From Argopecten irradians (Eukaryota; Mollusca; Bivalvia; Pectinida; Pectinidae): a DNA stretch of 64,000 nucleotides. The notes beneath the pieces are model-generated. The model did no database searches and was not told the origin of the DNA. It saw nothing but the letters and a program-made list of their open reading frames with translations. A program made the translations under genes and the position numbers. Within the stretch, counting starts at the first letter, position 1; every line of letters begins with the position of its first letter. The stretch covers positions 15,743,765-15,807,764 of the forward strand of contig NC_091137.1 of NCBI RefSeq assembly GCF_041381155.1, given 5' to 3'. Positions 1-13,250 of this stretch are shown one piece after another.

Positions 1-1361
1 CATCGTCATGGTCGAGTTCTAAGAACACTATCCTGGTGTAGGTATGGTTTGTGGAGCGTGACTCGAATTCATTCTCGCTTATTTTTCCATCCTCTTTTGG
101 AGTAAAGATAGAACAGAGAATTCAGAAATAATATAGATATATCAATGGAGTAAAGATAGAACCGATTATTCAGAAATAATATAGGTATAACATATATAAC
201 AATCGACTAATGGTAGAACATGGCACTCAGAAATAATAATTATTACCTGTATTAGAGGGTGACAATGCCTAGTGTCATCGCTAGTTTTGACGGTTTTAAA
301 GGGATAACCGGCAAGGTCCGGACTTGATAAACCAATCAATTTGCAAATAGATAGCTTCAAACAAAATTTCGAAGCGTCGTTTCAAATATACAAAAATGGC
401 GTCGAAAAAGAAACTAATACGTGTATCGCGCGGTTTTCGCAGTCAAAAATACGCTATCATCCATTGCATGGGTATTTTGGGATTGCTGCTGTGTGATATT
501 GTGAAATTTCAAATATCTCTTGACCAATCAGAATGCAGGATTCTCATTTTAAGTTAAGTTATAATAATTTAGATATTCTTAAAAATAAACTGTTTGGTTC
601 TCTATGGTAATATTTATATCAAACGAATTGAAACCTTGATGTCAGGTCGGATTTTAGTTACACATCTAAATATTGAGAACACACCTACACATAATAGCTC
701 ACCCCCACACATACACACAAACAAACAAGAAAGAAAGGCAAAGAAGAAAACTGGTACCGGGGAAGCGAAAGTGTTCGCATATTGCGACAACTATATCCGT
801 CAATAACAAACGGCATGCTAAAATAAAAATATAAAAGAAATTGTTACAGAATGGGAATAAATACTCGTTAAGGCAAATAAATCCCGTGTTCGGGATTGCC
901 ATTCAAAATGTAAGTACAACAGTACGTTACAGACGTACATGAATCAACCACTCACTGTTAAAATCGATATGGTGGTAGGATTCTAATAGTTCGTCAAGCG
1001 CTAACAGGCCATCTTGGTTGGTATCGACTGCAACGAACGAGTGGTCGACGGCCATCAGTATACTGGCCATGGTGTCGAGAGCCCTGTGGACAGAAAACCA
1101 TCAATGTTATTTCCTTTTGAAGTCATACACAGTGATTCAGATATCCTGAGGAGCGCATGTACAAATGATACATTGCTAGAATGTTCCAGCATCTTTACAT
1201 TTAAATGGAAATCTGAGATCGCTTTAAAGTCGCTAATGTCGAGTAACAACATACATATCCGAAATCACAAATCAACAATGGTCTAATCTCAGATAGAAAC
1301 AATGAACATATACTTACGCGAAAGCAGAGCATATTCCAAGAATGAAAATAAACAATTGCAT
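1..1361 (-). CDS. Secreted EF-hand protein, left copy, cut by window edge
   Basis: Second copy of the same gene. Coding exons are 1361-1318 (signal peptide), 1083-956 (first EF-hand and first part of the second) and 93-1, which is cut by the window start. Splice sites and phases are the same as in the right copy. The visible coding bases (265) show no difference from that copy, whereas the adjoining introns carry several substitutions. Its 3' exons should lie just left of the window. Whether both copies are expressed cannot be judged from the sequence. Confidence 0.75.
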
Positions 1362-1423
1362 TGTGTCTTTAATCTGGAAAAATGCAGAAAAAGATGTTAA
1401 AAATTTTACTTTATCGTCAACTT

Positions 1424-3205
1424 TAAGTCCACGATTTCCAACCAGATTTAGAAGAGTGACGACGTCCTCGATTACTAACCGGGTTTGGCAGGCTGACGAC
1501 GTCCTCCATTACTTACAAGGTTTAGAAAGGTGACGACGTCCTCGATTACTAACCAGGTTTAGAAGGGTGACGACGTTTTCGATTACAAACCAGGTTAAGA
1601 AAGGTAACGACGTCTTCGATTACTAACAAGGTTTAGAAGGGTGACGATTTCCTCAATTACTAAAAAGGCTTAGAAGGGTGACGACGTTCTCGATAACTAA
1701 CTAGGTGTGGAAGGGTGACAACGTTCTCGACTACTAGCCAGGTTTGGAAGGGTGACGACGTTCTCGATCACTATCCAGGTTTAGAACGGTGATGACGTTC
1801 CCGAATACTGACCAAGTTTAGAAGGGTGACGACGTCCTCGACCACTAACCAGGTTTAGAATGATGACGACGTCCTCAATTGCTACCCAGGTTTAGTAAGG
1901 TGGCGACGTCCACGATTACTAACCAGGTTTAGAAGGGTGTCGACGTCCTCGATTACTAACCAGGTTTAGAAAGGTGACGACGTCCTAAATTGCTAACCAG
2001 GTTTAGAAAAGTAGCGACGTCCACGATACCTTACCATCTTAAGAAAGGTGACGTCGTTCACGATTACTTACAAGGTTTAGAAAGGTGACGACGTCCTCGA
2101 TTAATAACCAGGTGTAGAATGGTGACGACGTCCTCGATTACTTTCCAGGTTTAGAAAGTGACGACGCCATTGATTACTAATCAGGTTTAGAAAGGTAACG
2201 ACGTTTCGATTCCTAAATAGGTGTGGAAGGGTGACAACGTTCTCGATTTCTAACCAGGTTTGGAAGGGTGACGACGTTCTCGATTACTATCCTAGGTTAA
2301 GACGGTGACGACGTTTTCGAATACTAACCAAGTTTAGAAGGGTGACGACGTCCTTGATTACTAACCAGGTTTTAAAGGGTGTCACATACTTAATAGCTAA
2401 CCAAGTTAAAAAGGGTGACGACGTCCTCGATAACTTAGCAGGTTTAGAAAGGTGACGACGTCCTCAATTGCTAATCAGGTTTAGAAAAGTGGCGACGTCC
2501 ACGATACCTTACCATCTTAAGAAAGGTGACGTCGTTCACGATTACTTACAAGGTTTAGAAAGGTGACGACTTCCTCGATTCCTAACCAGGTTTAGAATGT
2601 TGACGACGTCCTCGATTACTTACCAGGTTTAGAAAGTGACGACGCCATTGATTACTAATCAGGTTTAGAAAGGTAACGACGTTTCGATTACTAAATAGGT
2701 GTGGAAGGTTGACAACGTTCTCGATTTCTAACCAGGTTTGGAAGGGTGACGACGTTCTCGATTACTATCTAGGCTAAGACGGTGACGACGTTCTCGAATA
2801 CTAACCAAGTTTAGAAGGATGACGACGTCCTTGATTACTAACCAGGTTTTAAAGGGTGTCACATTCTCGATAGCTAACCAAGTTAAAAAGGGTGACGACG
2901 TCCTCGATTACTTAGCAGGTTTAGAAGGGTGACGACGTCCTGGGTTACTAAAGAGGTTTGGAAAGATGACGACGTCCTTAATTGCTAACCAGGTTTAGAA
3001 AGGTGGCGACGTCAACGATTACTTACCCTCTTATGAAAGGTGACGTCATTCTCGATTACTTACAAGGTTTAGAAAGGTGACGACGTCCTCGATTACTAAC
3101 CAGGTTTAGAAGGGTGACGACGTTTTCGATTACAAACCAGGTTAAGAAAGGTAACGACGTCTTCGATTACTAATAAGGTTTAGAAGGACGATGACGTTTT
3201 TCATT
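1424..3205. repeat. 37-bp minisatellite, left copy
   Basis: About 48 diverged copies of a 37-bp unit close to GATTACTAACCAGG followed by a TTTAGAAGGGTGACGACGTC segment. No unique spacers separate the units. It sits immediately upstream (minus-strand sense) of the signal-peptide exon of the EF-hand gene. A higher-order period of about 478 bp (13 units) is visible: the variant segment beginning CCACGATACCTTACC at 2021 recurs at 2499 with the same order of variant units after it. Confidence 0.9.
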
Positions 3206-6168
3206 ACAAGTACTAACCGCGTTTATAAAATAATATAAAACATGTTTGTTGAAGGTTTGGCAATGAATTATTTATATTAATTGTGAGCATGATTACGATT
3301 CAGGAGATATACATTGTAAAGTGTAATTATTTTGGAAATAAAAAACAATAAAAAACAAAAGATATATAAAAACTCTAGATCGAAGTAATACACAACAAAT
3401 ACCAATAATAAATGCTTATTCTAGGACAGAGGTCCCGTCCGTTATAAGAGATAGGAAGAGGTATAGATCGTTAAAACACTACTAACCTTCTCTGTGACAA
3501 GCACCACAATCAGACGTGGTCGTAAGGAGTGACCGGAGATACTTATACTGTAGTGTTTATCTGGGTATAACACCTTCACGTCACGTTACTGTCAATACAA
3601 CCTTGTTTCGAAATGTCAAGTCTAAGTTCACGGGAACGCACCTTGTGTAAGCTAAAGATAAGTTAAACGACATAATATAGGTTAAAAATCATGAACTTTA
3701 GTAATACCGTACAGTCGGTCACTTTTGTAAAATTGCTATTTTATCGTGAAAAAATTAAAGTAGCTAGTATCTTTACTATCATTTTTATTACATAAATGGT
3801 ATTTTTGGCGTAATCATTATTGGGATCATAATGCCGGGTAATGTCAATAATATTATAAACAATTATATATACACATGAGTACATGTATATAAAGGCAATC
3901 TTGGCGTTCAAAACACTTTATTTAACCAGAAGGCACTAGTACCTCTTCTGATTGAGAAAAAGAGTGTGTAAGTGATAATGTATTTTGCAATCTGTCTCAG
4001 TACTGCTATCCATATGGAAAAAGCAAATAAAAATAGTTTCAAATGAAAAAATAATTGAGAAATATAAAAAAATATTATATTGTATACCAGAAAAGCCTGA
4101 TCGTAGATTAAAGAAATTATAGAATTTGTTTTGCTCGTTTTTATTCAAAATCCCTATTTTAATACGTGAAATGAAGACAAATGAAGATAGAGGGCTGTCT
4201 GTTGGGCCCAGATATCGAAATACAAATACTTTTACGTAACTTGATAAAGCACCGTATTTTTTTCTTTAAAAGTTGTCAAAGAGTATTAATATTTAGGGTC
4301 TTGGTATAGCAGAATACTTATCAGTGCCTGTGATAAGATATGTGGTTGTGGCCTAAATTTGTGTTTGTGCTGGATAAGAAACAAATTTTTTAGAAGGTTA
4401 GGTTATGATTATAACAAGGAACACAATACAAATCAGCAGAATTCAGCAAAGATAAGTCTTTGGACAAAATGCCAATTTTTTTGAGATATATTTGACCACA
4501 ATGACCTTCATCCAGAGAGCTATAAGCCGAATATCTAACTTTTTGTCCTTCTCTTATTGAGAAGTTGTTTGAAGATTTTCACATCTTGCCATCTCTGTTC
4601 TTGAGGTAGCCTGTCATCCCAGCATACTGCAGGCCCAGTTTCAGCATAATTCCTTAAACCATAAACTCATATGCTAATGTTTCATTTGCTAATGCATTGC
4701 AATGATACAAATTTTGTAATATCTTCTAATTTTCAGTTTGAATTGTCATAACATGTGATATTGCAGTGATTAAGTTAAGTGCTGGCATTAAACAAACGGA
4801 TAATATCATTTCTCTTATATATTTGATAAGTTTGATAATATTGGTCTTTCGGTTTACACTGTTGTCGTTAGATAGTTTGTACTGAGATGGTCCCTCAATT
4901 ACACCGACAGTTAACCATTAATCGATTCCAATTGTTTACATCATGCGAAATCAGAGGCTCTTCTAGAGTTTGGTCCCTTTATTCGTAAATTACTCAGGAT
5001 TTAAGTTCCTATCAACAATAAATAGATAGTGATTATCCTATAAATTGATATCCAGATTATGAGATTATTAAAAGATATATCTGGCTTCAAATATACATTT
5101 AGCCATTCACAGCTGGATACACAGTAAGAAAGTCCTTTATTTTTTTCATTTCATTTATTGTAATGTATTCGGTAAACAAAAAACAAAACTCCCTCTGCCT
5201 GTTTATAAATTGTCACTATTTGAACATTTGCTTTCTTCGATGACTCATACGCGCCTTGTCAATATATACAAACATAGTTTTGACAGTATTTTCACACAAA
5301 CGTTGTCAGCAACAGCAAAAGCAGTCGAGTTTTGTCAATTGCTGTACAATTCTTTTTTTTCGAATTCGGCAATGCTTTTACTTTATTTTGTCAACGTTGT
5401 GTTTGGCCCTATACGCCTATAACTTTTTTACCTCGCTGGGAAACGAATTAATTCATTATGTATGCATAGAGAATAAGGGAAATTATACCCTCGAGATCAC
5501 GAAATATGGTAAAACACTCGGCATGCCTCGGGTTTTACCACATTTTATGACCCCCACGTGTGGGATACCCCTATACTCCATGTATACATATGGAAGAGTC
5601 TTATAATCTTACATTACTATCTTACGTGGGCAAACTCTATAAATAATAGTGTGATATGAGAGAAAAAATCAAATCCTGTACTAGAATGTGTCCACCCAAG
5701 TTAGGGAGTGCAAACAGTACTGCAAACAAACACGTCACAGATAAAATGTACATATCTAAACGCTTTAATAAGTAAGTTTAGGAAAAGTTCGAGATTTAGG
5801 AAAATGAAAACAGAGAGTGGATACAATAGACGTTAACAAAACTATACATAAAGGAAACATTTACTTCTAAATATAAAGTAAACAAACATCTCATGTACGT
5901 TTATATCTATATTTAACTTTGGGAAATAAATACAACAAACCAGATATTTGTTATATTTTTGTACGGTGTATCAATGATTGTATTGACGAGACGAAGTCAC
6001 GAACGAGACAGAACCGTTATCTCTAATGGCCTTCTGCTCCTCACGGAAACATTTTATGAACTAGAGTGTTGTAGTACCGAGACTTGTCTTACAATAACAT
6101 TGGAAGTCTTAAAGTGTGTTAAACAAATTCTAATCAAGAAAACAAATGGTGACTGACAAAGCAACATA
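3206..6168. other. Duplicated DNA with no supported coding exon (left)
   Basis: AT-rich DNA upstream of the EF-hand gene. Open frames here are short and match nothing I recognise. It holds the left counterpart of the candidate 5'UTR exon (donor at 3487) and a small hairpin of the CTCGGC family near 5481-5575. The matching block in the right copy is 10968-13931. Confidence 0.6.
5481..5575. repeat. CTCGGC..GCCTCGGG hairpin, left duplicate copy
   Basis: An inverted repeat centred on ACTCGGCATGCCTCGGG, with arms GTAAAAC and GTTTTAC continuing into weaker complementarity. It belongs to the fold-back family also seen at 14.6, 31.5, 31.9 and 60.8 kb. Confidence 0.55.
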
Positions 6169-6433
6169 TGTTTTCTTGTTATAATTTTGCAACGTCTGGT
6201 CGGTGATTTTGACATTTCTCTTCTTCGTATCGTTTTCGACGACATGGAACTAGTTTATTTTATAACAAGTAAAGAGATAGTCAGTAGACATTAGAACTCG
6301 CTTAATTCGAAACACTCGGATAACTCAAAGTTTTTATCTCGGTCCCATCGAGTTATTAGTAACAGAGTTCCACTGTAGTTTATATGAACTATTTTGTTGT
6401 TGCAAGATAGAGTCAAATGACCTTTGGGGCCTC

Positions 6434-6439
6434 TTTATT
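6434..6439 (-). promoter_or_regulatory. Candidate poly(A) signal AATAAA of the EF-hand gene
   Basis: On the minus strand AATAAA occurs 185 bp after the proposed stop codon at 6626-6624, with no other exon signal in between that improves the model. The hexamer is common in AT-rich DNA, so this is only supporting evidence. Confidence 0.35.
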
Positions 6440-6623
6440 CATTCATCAATGGGTTATAGAGAAGCTGAGATGTTTGTGTGCATCTTTGATAACTTCAAAT
6501 CAATTTCAATAGAAATCCATTCATTGAACTCCATATAATGGCCATTATCTTCAATCGGCGTAGGATTAAAAAGAAGTCTTAAAATCGAAAAAAAATGCGC
6601 ATTCAATGATTTTTTTTGAAAAG

Positions 6624-9123
6624 TCAAGAAGTAGTTTTAATGTTCTGCGCAGACAAATGAATACTTGGATTATAGTTGAATATTATTTTTCTCGGATTAT
6701 CAAATTGATATGTAATGTTATGACTATGGTGTAAGCTGGCACTTACTTGGGTGTAAAAGGTGTCAAATTCCCTGCGGCTCACTATGTTATCTCCTGGAAA
6801 TAAAACATTAATAAAGACAAATCAGATACATATATGTTAGTAGTGAAGACTATGACGGTGTAGATACTATTTTGACTGTCTAGCTGACACTGACTGTAAT
6901 TGTTATATTTCGTATTTCGGCATATTACAGAGAAGCCTCCCTTGTGGGTAGGTTTCCATTATGACATTAATTTTTTGTCAGCGAAATATACGACGTTTCT
7001 TCTGGAAAATAAATAACGTTGGGGTTGCTAACACATGACGTCACTATCAATACCAACCACAAAGGCAGGGAAATTGTAAGGTTCAATGCTCATAAGCATA
7101 AATAATATTAGTGTAGACGTTTCCATTTTGGACCTCTCCGCTATAAATCGCCAGATATGACTAAAACATGGGATTTTTGGCGAACATTTTGAAAAACCAA
7201 AAAATGGTGTTCGCCAGGATTGTAATTATTTCTTAAACCATACGTCCTAAATTATCTTCGATACTCCAGGGGTTACTACCACTGACGTTATATCACTAAT
7301 ATTGCAATAAAGGACGGCAATATAATATCTTAACTTAGTATTAAGACTTGTTAACATGTATATTTAATGGAGTTTTAAAGTAAACAGCATTTATAAATAT
7401 GGGGAAATATAGTAACGCTACTCTGTAGCAGAACCGTTTTGATTTAAATATACTGTCAACATTACATGGTGGTTTCCCAATACGCCTATTCAATCTTTAC
7501 ATATTACAGAGTAAGCTCCCTTGCGTGTAGGTATTGATTGTGACGTCATTATTTTGTTATCGCAACTCACGTCGTTTTCTCCGAAAATTATGACGTTACG
7601 CTCGCAAACACATAACGTCACAATTAATACCTTCCCGCAAGTGCAGATAACTCTGTAACTTGTAATATGTAAATACAGAATTTGTACGTACCGTTAGAAT
7701 CCATAACAGCATACTGTCCGTACACAGAGGAGTCGTCAAGGAAACCATCATCGTCATGGTCGAGTTCTAAGAACACTATCCTGGTGTAGGTATGGTTTGT
7801 GGAGCGTGACTCGAATTCATTCTCGCTTATTTTTCCATCCTCTTTTGGAGTAAAGATAGAACAGAGAATTCAGAAATAATATAGATATATCAATGGAGTA
7901 AAGATAGAACCGATTATTCAGAAATAATATAGGTATAACATATATAACAATCGACTAATGGTAGAACATGGCACTCAGAAATAATAATTAAATACTACCT
8001 GTATTAGAGGGTGACAATGCCTAGTGTCATCGCTAGTTTTGACGGTTTTAAAGGGATAACCGGCAAGGTCCGGACTTGATGAACCAATCAATTTGCAAAT
8101 AGATAGCTTCAAACAAAATTTCGAAGCGTCGTTTCAAATATACAAAAATGGCGTCGAAAAAGAAACTAATACGTGTATCGTTTTCGCGCGGTTAACATTT
8201 CGCAGTCAAAAATACACTATCATCCATTGCATGGGTATTTTGGGATTGCTGCCGTGTGATATTGTGAAATTTCAAATATCTCTTGACCAATCAGAATGCA
8301 GGATTCTCATTTTAAGTTAAGTTATAATAATTTAGATATTCTTAAAAATAAACTGTTTGGTTCTCTATGGTAATATTTATATCAAACGAATTGAACCTTG
8401 ATGTCAGGTCGGATTTTAGTTACACATTTAAATATTGAGAACACACCTACACATAATAGCTCACCCCCACACATACACACAAACAAACAAGAAAGAAAGG
8501 CAAAGAAGAAAACTGGTACCGGGGAAGCGAAAGTGTTCGCATATTGCGACAACTATATCCGTCAATAATAAACGGCATGCTAAAATAAAAATATAAAAGA
8601 AATTGTTACAGAATGGGAATAAATACTCGTTAAGGCAAATAAATCCCGTGTTCGGGATTGCCATTCAAAATGTAAGTACAACAGTACGTTACAGACGTAC
8701 ATCTATCAACCACTCACTGTTAAAATCGATATGGTGGTAGGATTCTAATAGTTCGTCAAGCGCTAACAGGCCATCTTGGTTGGTATCGACTGCAACGAAC
8801 GAGTGGTCGACGGCCATCAGTATACTGGCCATGGTGTCGAGAGCCCTGTGGACAGAAAACCATCAATGTTATTTCCTTTTGAAGTCATACACAGTGATTC
8901 AGATATCCTGAGGAGCGCATGTACAAATGATACATTGCTAGAATATTCCAGCATCTTTACATTTATATGGAAATCTGAGATCGCTTTAAAGTCGCTAATG
9001 TCGAGTAACAACATACATATCCGAAATCACAAATCAACAATGGTCTAATCTCAGATAGAAACAATGGACATATACTTACGCGAAAGCAGAGCATATTCCA
9101 AGAATGAAAATAAACAATTGCAT
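6624..9123 (-). CDS. Secreted four-EF-hand calcium-binding protein, complete copy
   Basis: This is a spliced gene inferred from the sequence. Coding exons on the minus strand are 9123-9080, 8845-8718, 7841-7692, 6793-6747 and 6644-6624. Every intron has GT-AG ends (donors GTAAGT, GTGAGT, GTACGT, GTAAGT) and the phases 2, 1, 1, 0 join without a break. The product is about 129 residues: a hydrophobic signal peptide starting MQLFIFILG and ending near residue 15, then loops DTNQDGLLALDE, DFNKDGKISENE (split by intron 2), DHDDDGFLDDSS (Ser instead of Glu at position 12) and DSNGDNIVSRRE (split by intron 3). Two or three loops should bind calcium, in an extracellular or secretory compartment. The last exon (six residues and TGA) is the least certain; an AATAAA lies 185 bp beyond it. 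I do not recognise a named family. Confidence 0.8.
6923..7085. repeat. Small fold-back MITE in intron 3 of the EF-hand gene
   Basis: Starts near ATATTACAGAGAAGCCTCCC and shows imperfect inverted arms containing TGACATTA and TGACGTCA, with a CCTT..GTGGG..GGT segment matched by its complement at the right. It resembles the element at 7496-7673, in the same intron. No coding capacity. Confidence 0.5.
7496..7673. repeat. Second fold-back MITE in intron 3
   Basis: The ends CTTTACATATTAC and GTAATATGTAA are inverted. Inside them, CTCCCTTGCG..GTAGGTATTGATTGTGACGTCA is mirrored by TAACGTCACAATTAATACC..CCGCAAG. The arms are imperfect, about 75 bp each. It lies just downstream of the donor of exon 3. 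Confidence 0.6.
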
Positions 9124-9185
9124 TGTGTCTTTAATCTGGAAAAATGCAGAAAAAGATGTTAAAAATTTTACTTTATCGTCAACTT

Positions 9186-10967
9186 TAAGTCCACGATTTC
9201 CAACCAGATTTAGAAGAGTGACGACGTCCTCGATTACTAACTGGGTTTGGCAGGCTGACGACGTCCTCCATTACTTACAAGGTTTAGAAAGGTGACGACG
9301 TCCTCGATTACTAACCAGGTTTAGAAGGGTGACGACGTTTTCGATTACAAACCAGGTTAAGAAAGGTAAACGACGTCTTCGATTACTAACAAACTTTAGA
9401 AGGGTGACGATTTCCTCAATTACTAAAAAGGCTTAGAAGGGTGACGACGTTCTCGATAACTAACTAGGTGTGGAAGGGTGACAACGTTCTCGACTACTAG
9501 CCAGGTTTGGAAGGGTGACGACGTTCTCGATCACTATCCAGGTTTAGAACGGTGATGACGTTCCCGAATACTGACCAAGTTTAGAAGGGTGACGACGTCC
9601 TCGACCACTAACCAGGTTTAGAATGATGACGACGTCCTCAATTGCTACCCAGGTTTAGTAAGGTGGCGACGTCCACGATTACTAACCAGGTTTAGAAGGG
9701 TGTCGACGTCCTCGATTACTAACCAGGTTTAGAAAGGTGACGACGTCCTAAATTGCTAACCAGGTTTAGAAAAGTAGCGACGTCCACGATACCTTACCAT
9801 CTTAAGAAAGGTGACGTCGTTCACGATTACTTACAAGGTTCAGAAAGGTGACGACGTCCTCGATTAATAACCAGGTGTAGAATGGTGACGACGTCCTCGA
9901 TTACTTTCCAGGTTTAGAAAGTGACGACGCCATTGATTACTAATCAGGTTTAGAAAGGTAACGACGTTTCGATTCCTAAATAGGTGTGGAAGGGTGACAA
10001 CGTTCTCGATTTCTAACCAGGTTTTGGAAGGGTGACGACGTTCTCGATTACTATCCTAGGTTAAGACGGTGACGACGTTTTCGAATACTAACCAAGTTTA
10101 GAAGGGTGACGACGTCCTTGATTACTAACCAGGTTTTAAAGGGTGTCACATACTTAATAGCTAACCAAGTTAAAAAGGGTGACGACGTCCTCGATAACTT
10201 AGCAGGTTTAGAAAGGTGACGACGTCCTCAATTGCTAATCAGGTTTAGAAAAGTGGCGACGTCCACGATACCTTACCATCTTAAGAAAGGCGACGTCGTT
10301 CTCGATTACTTACAAGGTTTAGAAAGGTGACGACTTCCTCGATTACTAACCAGGTTTAGAATGTTGACGACGTCCTCGATTACTTACCAGGTTTAGAAAG
10401 TGACGACGCCATTGATTACTAATCAGGTTTAGAAAGGTAACGACGTTTCGATTACTAAATAGGTGTGGAAGGTTGACAACGTTCTCGATTTCTAACCAGG
10501 TTTGGAAGGGTGACGACGTTCTTGATTACTATCTAGGCTAAGACGGTGACGACGTTCTCGAATACTAACCAAGTTTAGAAGGATGACGACGTCCTTGATT
10601 ACTAACCAGGTTTTAAAGGGTGTCACATTCTCGATAGCTAACCAAGTTAAAAAGGGTGACGACGTCCTCGGTTACTTAGCAGGTTTAGAAGGGTGACGAC
10701 GTCCTGGGTTACTAAAGAGGTTTGGAAAGATGACGACGTCCTTAATTGCTAACCAGGTTTAGAAAGGTGGCGACGTCAACGATAACTTACCCTCTTATGA
10801 AAGGTGACGTCATTCTCGATTACTTACAAGGTTTAGAAAGGTGACGACGTCCTCGATTACTAACCAGGTTTAGAAGGGTGACGACGTTTTCGATTACAAA
10901 CCACGTTAAGAAAGGTAACGACGTCTTAGATTACTAATAAGGTTTAGAAGGACGATGACGTTTTTCA
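9186..10967. repeat. 37-bp minisatellite, right copy
   Basis: Counterpart of the left array, with the same order of variant units and scattered single-base differences. Array length is nearly unchanged between copies, so little unit gain or loss has occurred since the duplication. Confidence 0.9.
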
Positions 10968-11252
10968 TTACAAGTACTAACCGCGTTTATAAAATAATAT
11001 AAAACATGTTTGTTGAAGGTTTGGCAATGAATTATTTATATTAATTGTGAGCATGATTACGATTCAGGAGATATACATTGTAAAGTGTAATTATTTTGGA
11101 AAAAAAAAAAACAATAAAAAACAAAAGATATATAAAAACTCTAGATCGAAGTAATACACAACAAATACCAATAATAAATGCTTATTCTAGGACAGAGGTC
11201 CCGTCCGTTATAAGAGATAGGAAGAGGTATAGATCGTTAAAACACTACTAAC

Positions 11253-11325
11253 CTTCTCTGTGACAAGCACCACAATCAGACGTGGTCGTAAGGAGTGACC
11301 GGAGATACTTATACTGTAGTGTTTA
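11253..11325 (-). promoter_or_regulatory. Candidate non-coding first exon and promoter of the right EF-hand copy
   Basis: The signal-peptide exon starts 12 bases before its ATG with a good acceptor (pyrimidine run, then CAG), so a 5'UTR exon must lie upstream. On the minus strand, a TATA-like GTATAAGTA followed by about 60 bases ending AAG/GTTAGT at 11253 could be that exon. The equivalent donor in the left copy is at 3487. If this is right, the minisatellite lies inside the 5'UTR intron. No transcript evidence is available. Confidence 0.3.
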
Positions 11326-13250
11326 TCTGGGTATAACACCTTCACGTCACGTTACTGTCAATACAACCTTGTTTCGAAATGTCAAGTCTAAGTTCACGGG
11401 AACGCACCTTGTGTAAGCTAAAGATAAGTTAAACGACATAATATAGGTTAAAAATCATGAACTTTAGTAATACCGTACAGTCGGTCACTTTTGTAAAATT
11501 ACTATTTTATCGTGAAAAAATTAAAGTAGCTAGTATCTTTACTATCATTTTTATTACATAAATGGTATTTTTGGCGTAATCATTATTGGGATCATAATGC
11601 CGGGTAATGTCAATAATATTATAAACAATTATATATACACATGAGTACATGTATATAAAGGCAATCTTGGCGTTCAAAACACTTTATTTAACCAGAAGGC
11701 ACTAGTACCTCTTCTGATTGAGAAACAGAGTGTGTAAGTGATAATGTATTTTGCAATCTGTCTCAGTACTGCTATCCATATGGAAAAAGCAAATAAAAAT
11801 AGTTTCAAATGAAAAAATAATTGAGAAATATAAAAAAATATTATATTGTATACCAGAAAAGCCTGATCGTAGATTAAAGAAATTATAGAATTTGTTTTGC
11901 TCGTTTTTATTCAAAATCCCTATTTTAATACGTGAAATGAAGACAAATGAAGATAGAGGGCTGTCTGTTGGGCCCAGATATCGAAATACAAATACTTTTA
12001 CGTAACTTGATAAAGCACCGTATTTTTTTTCTTTAAAAGTTGTCAAAGAGTATTAATATTTAGGGTCTTGGTATAGCAGAATACTTATCAGTGCCTGTGA
12101 TAAGATATGTGGTTGTGGCCTAAATTTGTGTTTGTGCTGGATAAGAAACAAATTTTTTAGAAGGTTAGGTTATGATTATAACAAGGAACACAATACAAAT
12201 CAGCAGAATTCAGCAAAGATAAGTCTTTGGACAAAATGCCAATTTTTTTTTTTAGATATATTTGACCACAATGACCTTCATCCAGAGAGCTATAAGCCGA
12301 ATATCTAACTTTTTGTCCTTCTCTTATTGAGAAGTTGTTTGAAGATTTTCACATCTTGCCATCTCTGTTCTTGAGGTAGCCTGTCATCCCAGCATACTGC
12401 AGGCCCAGTTTCAGCATAATTCCTTAAACCATAAACTCATATGCTAATGTTTCATTTGCTAATGCATTGTAATGATACAAATTTTGTAATATCTTCTAAT
12501 TTTCAGTTCGAATTGTCATAACATGTGATATTGCAGTGATTAAGTTAAGTGCTGGCATTAAACAAACGGATAATATCATTTCTCTTATATATTTGATAAG
12601 TTTGATAATATTGGTCTTTCGGTTTACACTGTTGTCGTTAGATAGTTTGTACTGAGATGGTCCCTCAATTACACCGACAGTTAACCATTAATCGATTCCA
12701 ATTGTTTACATCATGCGAAATCAGAGGCTCTTCTAGAGTTTGGTCCCTTTATTCGTAAATTACTCAGGATTTAAGTTCCTATCAACAATAAATAGATAGT
12801 GATTATCCTATAAATTGATATCCAGATTATGAGATTATTAAAAGATATATCTGGCTTCAAATATACATTTAGCCATTCACAGCTGGATACACAGTAAGAA
12901 AGTCCTTTATTTTTTTCATTTCATTTATTGTAATGTATTCGGTAAACAAAAAACAAAACTCCCTCTGCCTGTTTATAAATTGTCACTATTTGAACATTTG
13001 CTTTCTTCGATGACTCATACGCGCCTTGTCAATATATACAAACATAGTTTTGACAGTATTTTCACACAAACGTTGTCAGCAACTGCAAAAGCAGTCGAGT
13101 TTTGTCAATTGCTGTACAATTCTTTTTTTTCGAATTCGGCAATGCTTTTACTTTATTTTGTCAACGTTGTGTTTGGCCCTATACGCCTATAACTTTTTTA
13201 CCTTGCTGGGAAACGAATTGATTCATTATGTATGCATAGAGGATAAGGGA

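Larger units (their letters stand above)
1..6168. repeat. Left copy of a 7.76-kb tandem segmental duplication
   Basis: Positions 1-6168 match 7749-13931 almost base for base. The offset grows from 7748 at the left to 7770 at the right through a few small indels. Identity ends abruptly after 6168 (paired with 13931), which is the right-hand breakpoint; the left end lies outside the window. The segment carries the 5' part of an EF-hand gene, its minisatellite and its upstream DNA. Visible differences are isolated substitutions and 1-14 base indels, so the event is young or the copies have been homogenised. A false duplication from unmerged haplotypes in an assembly is the main alternative. Confidence 0.95.

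Noticed and set aside
1014-1286. Plus-strand open frame of 90 codons, also at 8776-9048
   Set aside because: It lies antisense to the EF-hand exon, which has splice sites, phase and motif support; the repeated occurrence only reflects the duplication.
1424-3205. Regular repeats that might suggest a CRISPR array (also 24420-25512 and 54332-55842)
   Set aside because: The units are directly adjacent with no unique spacers, and the window is eukaryotic.
6381-6465. Alternative last exons for the EF-hand gene, with acceptors at about 6465 or 6381 (minus strand)
   Set aside because: They also give short in-phase tails, but their pyrimidine tracts are weaker than that of the acceptor at 6645. They cannot be excluded without transcripts.
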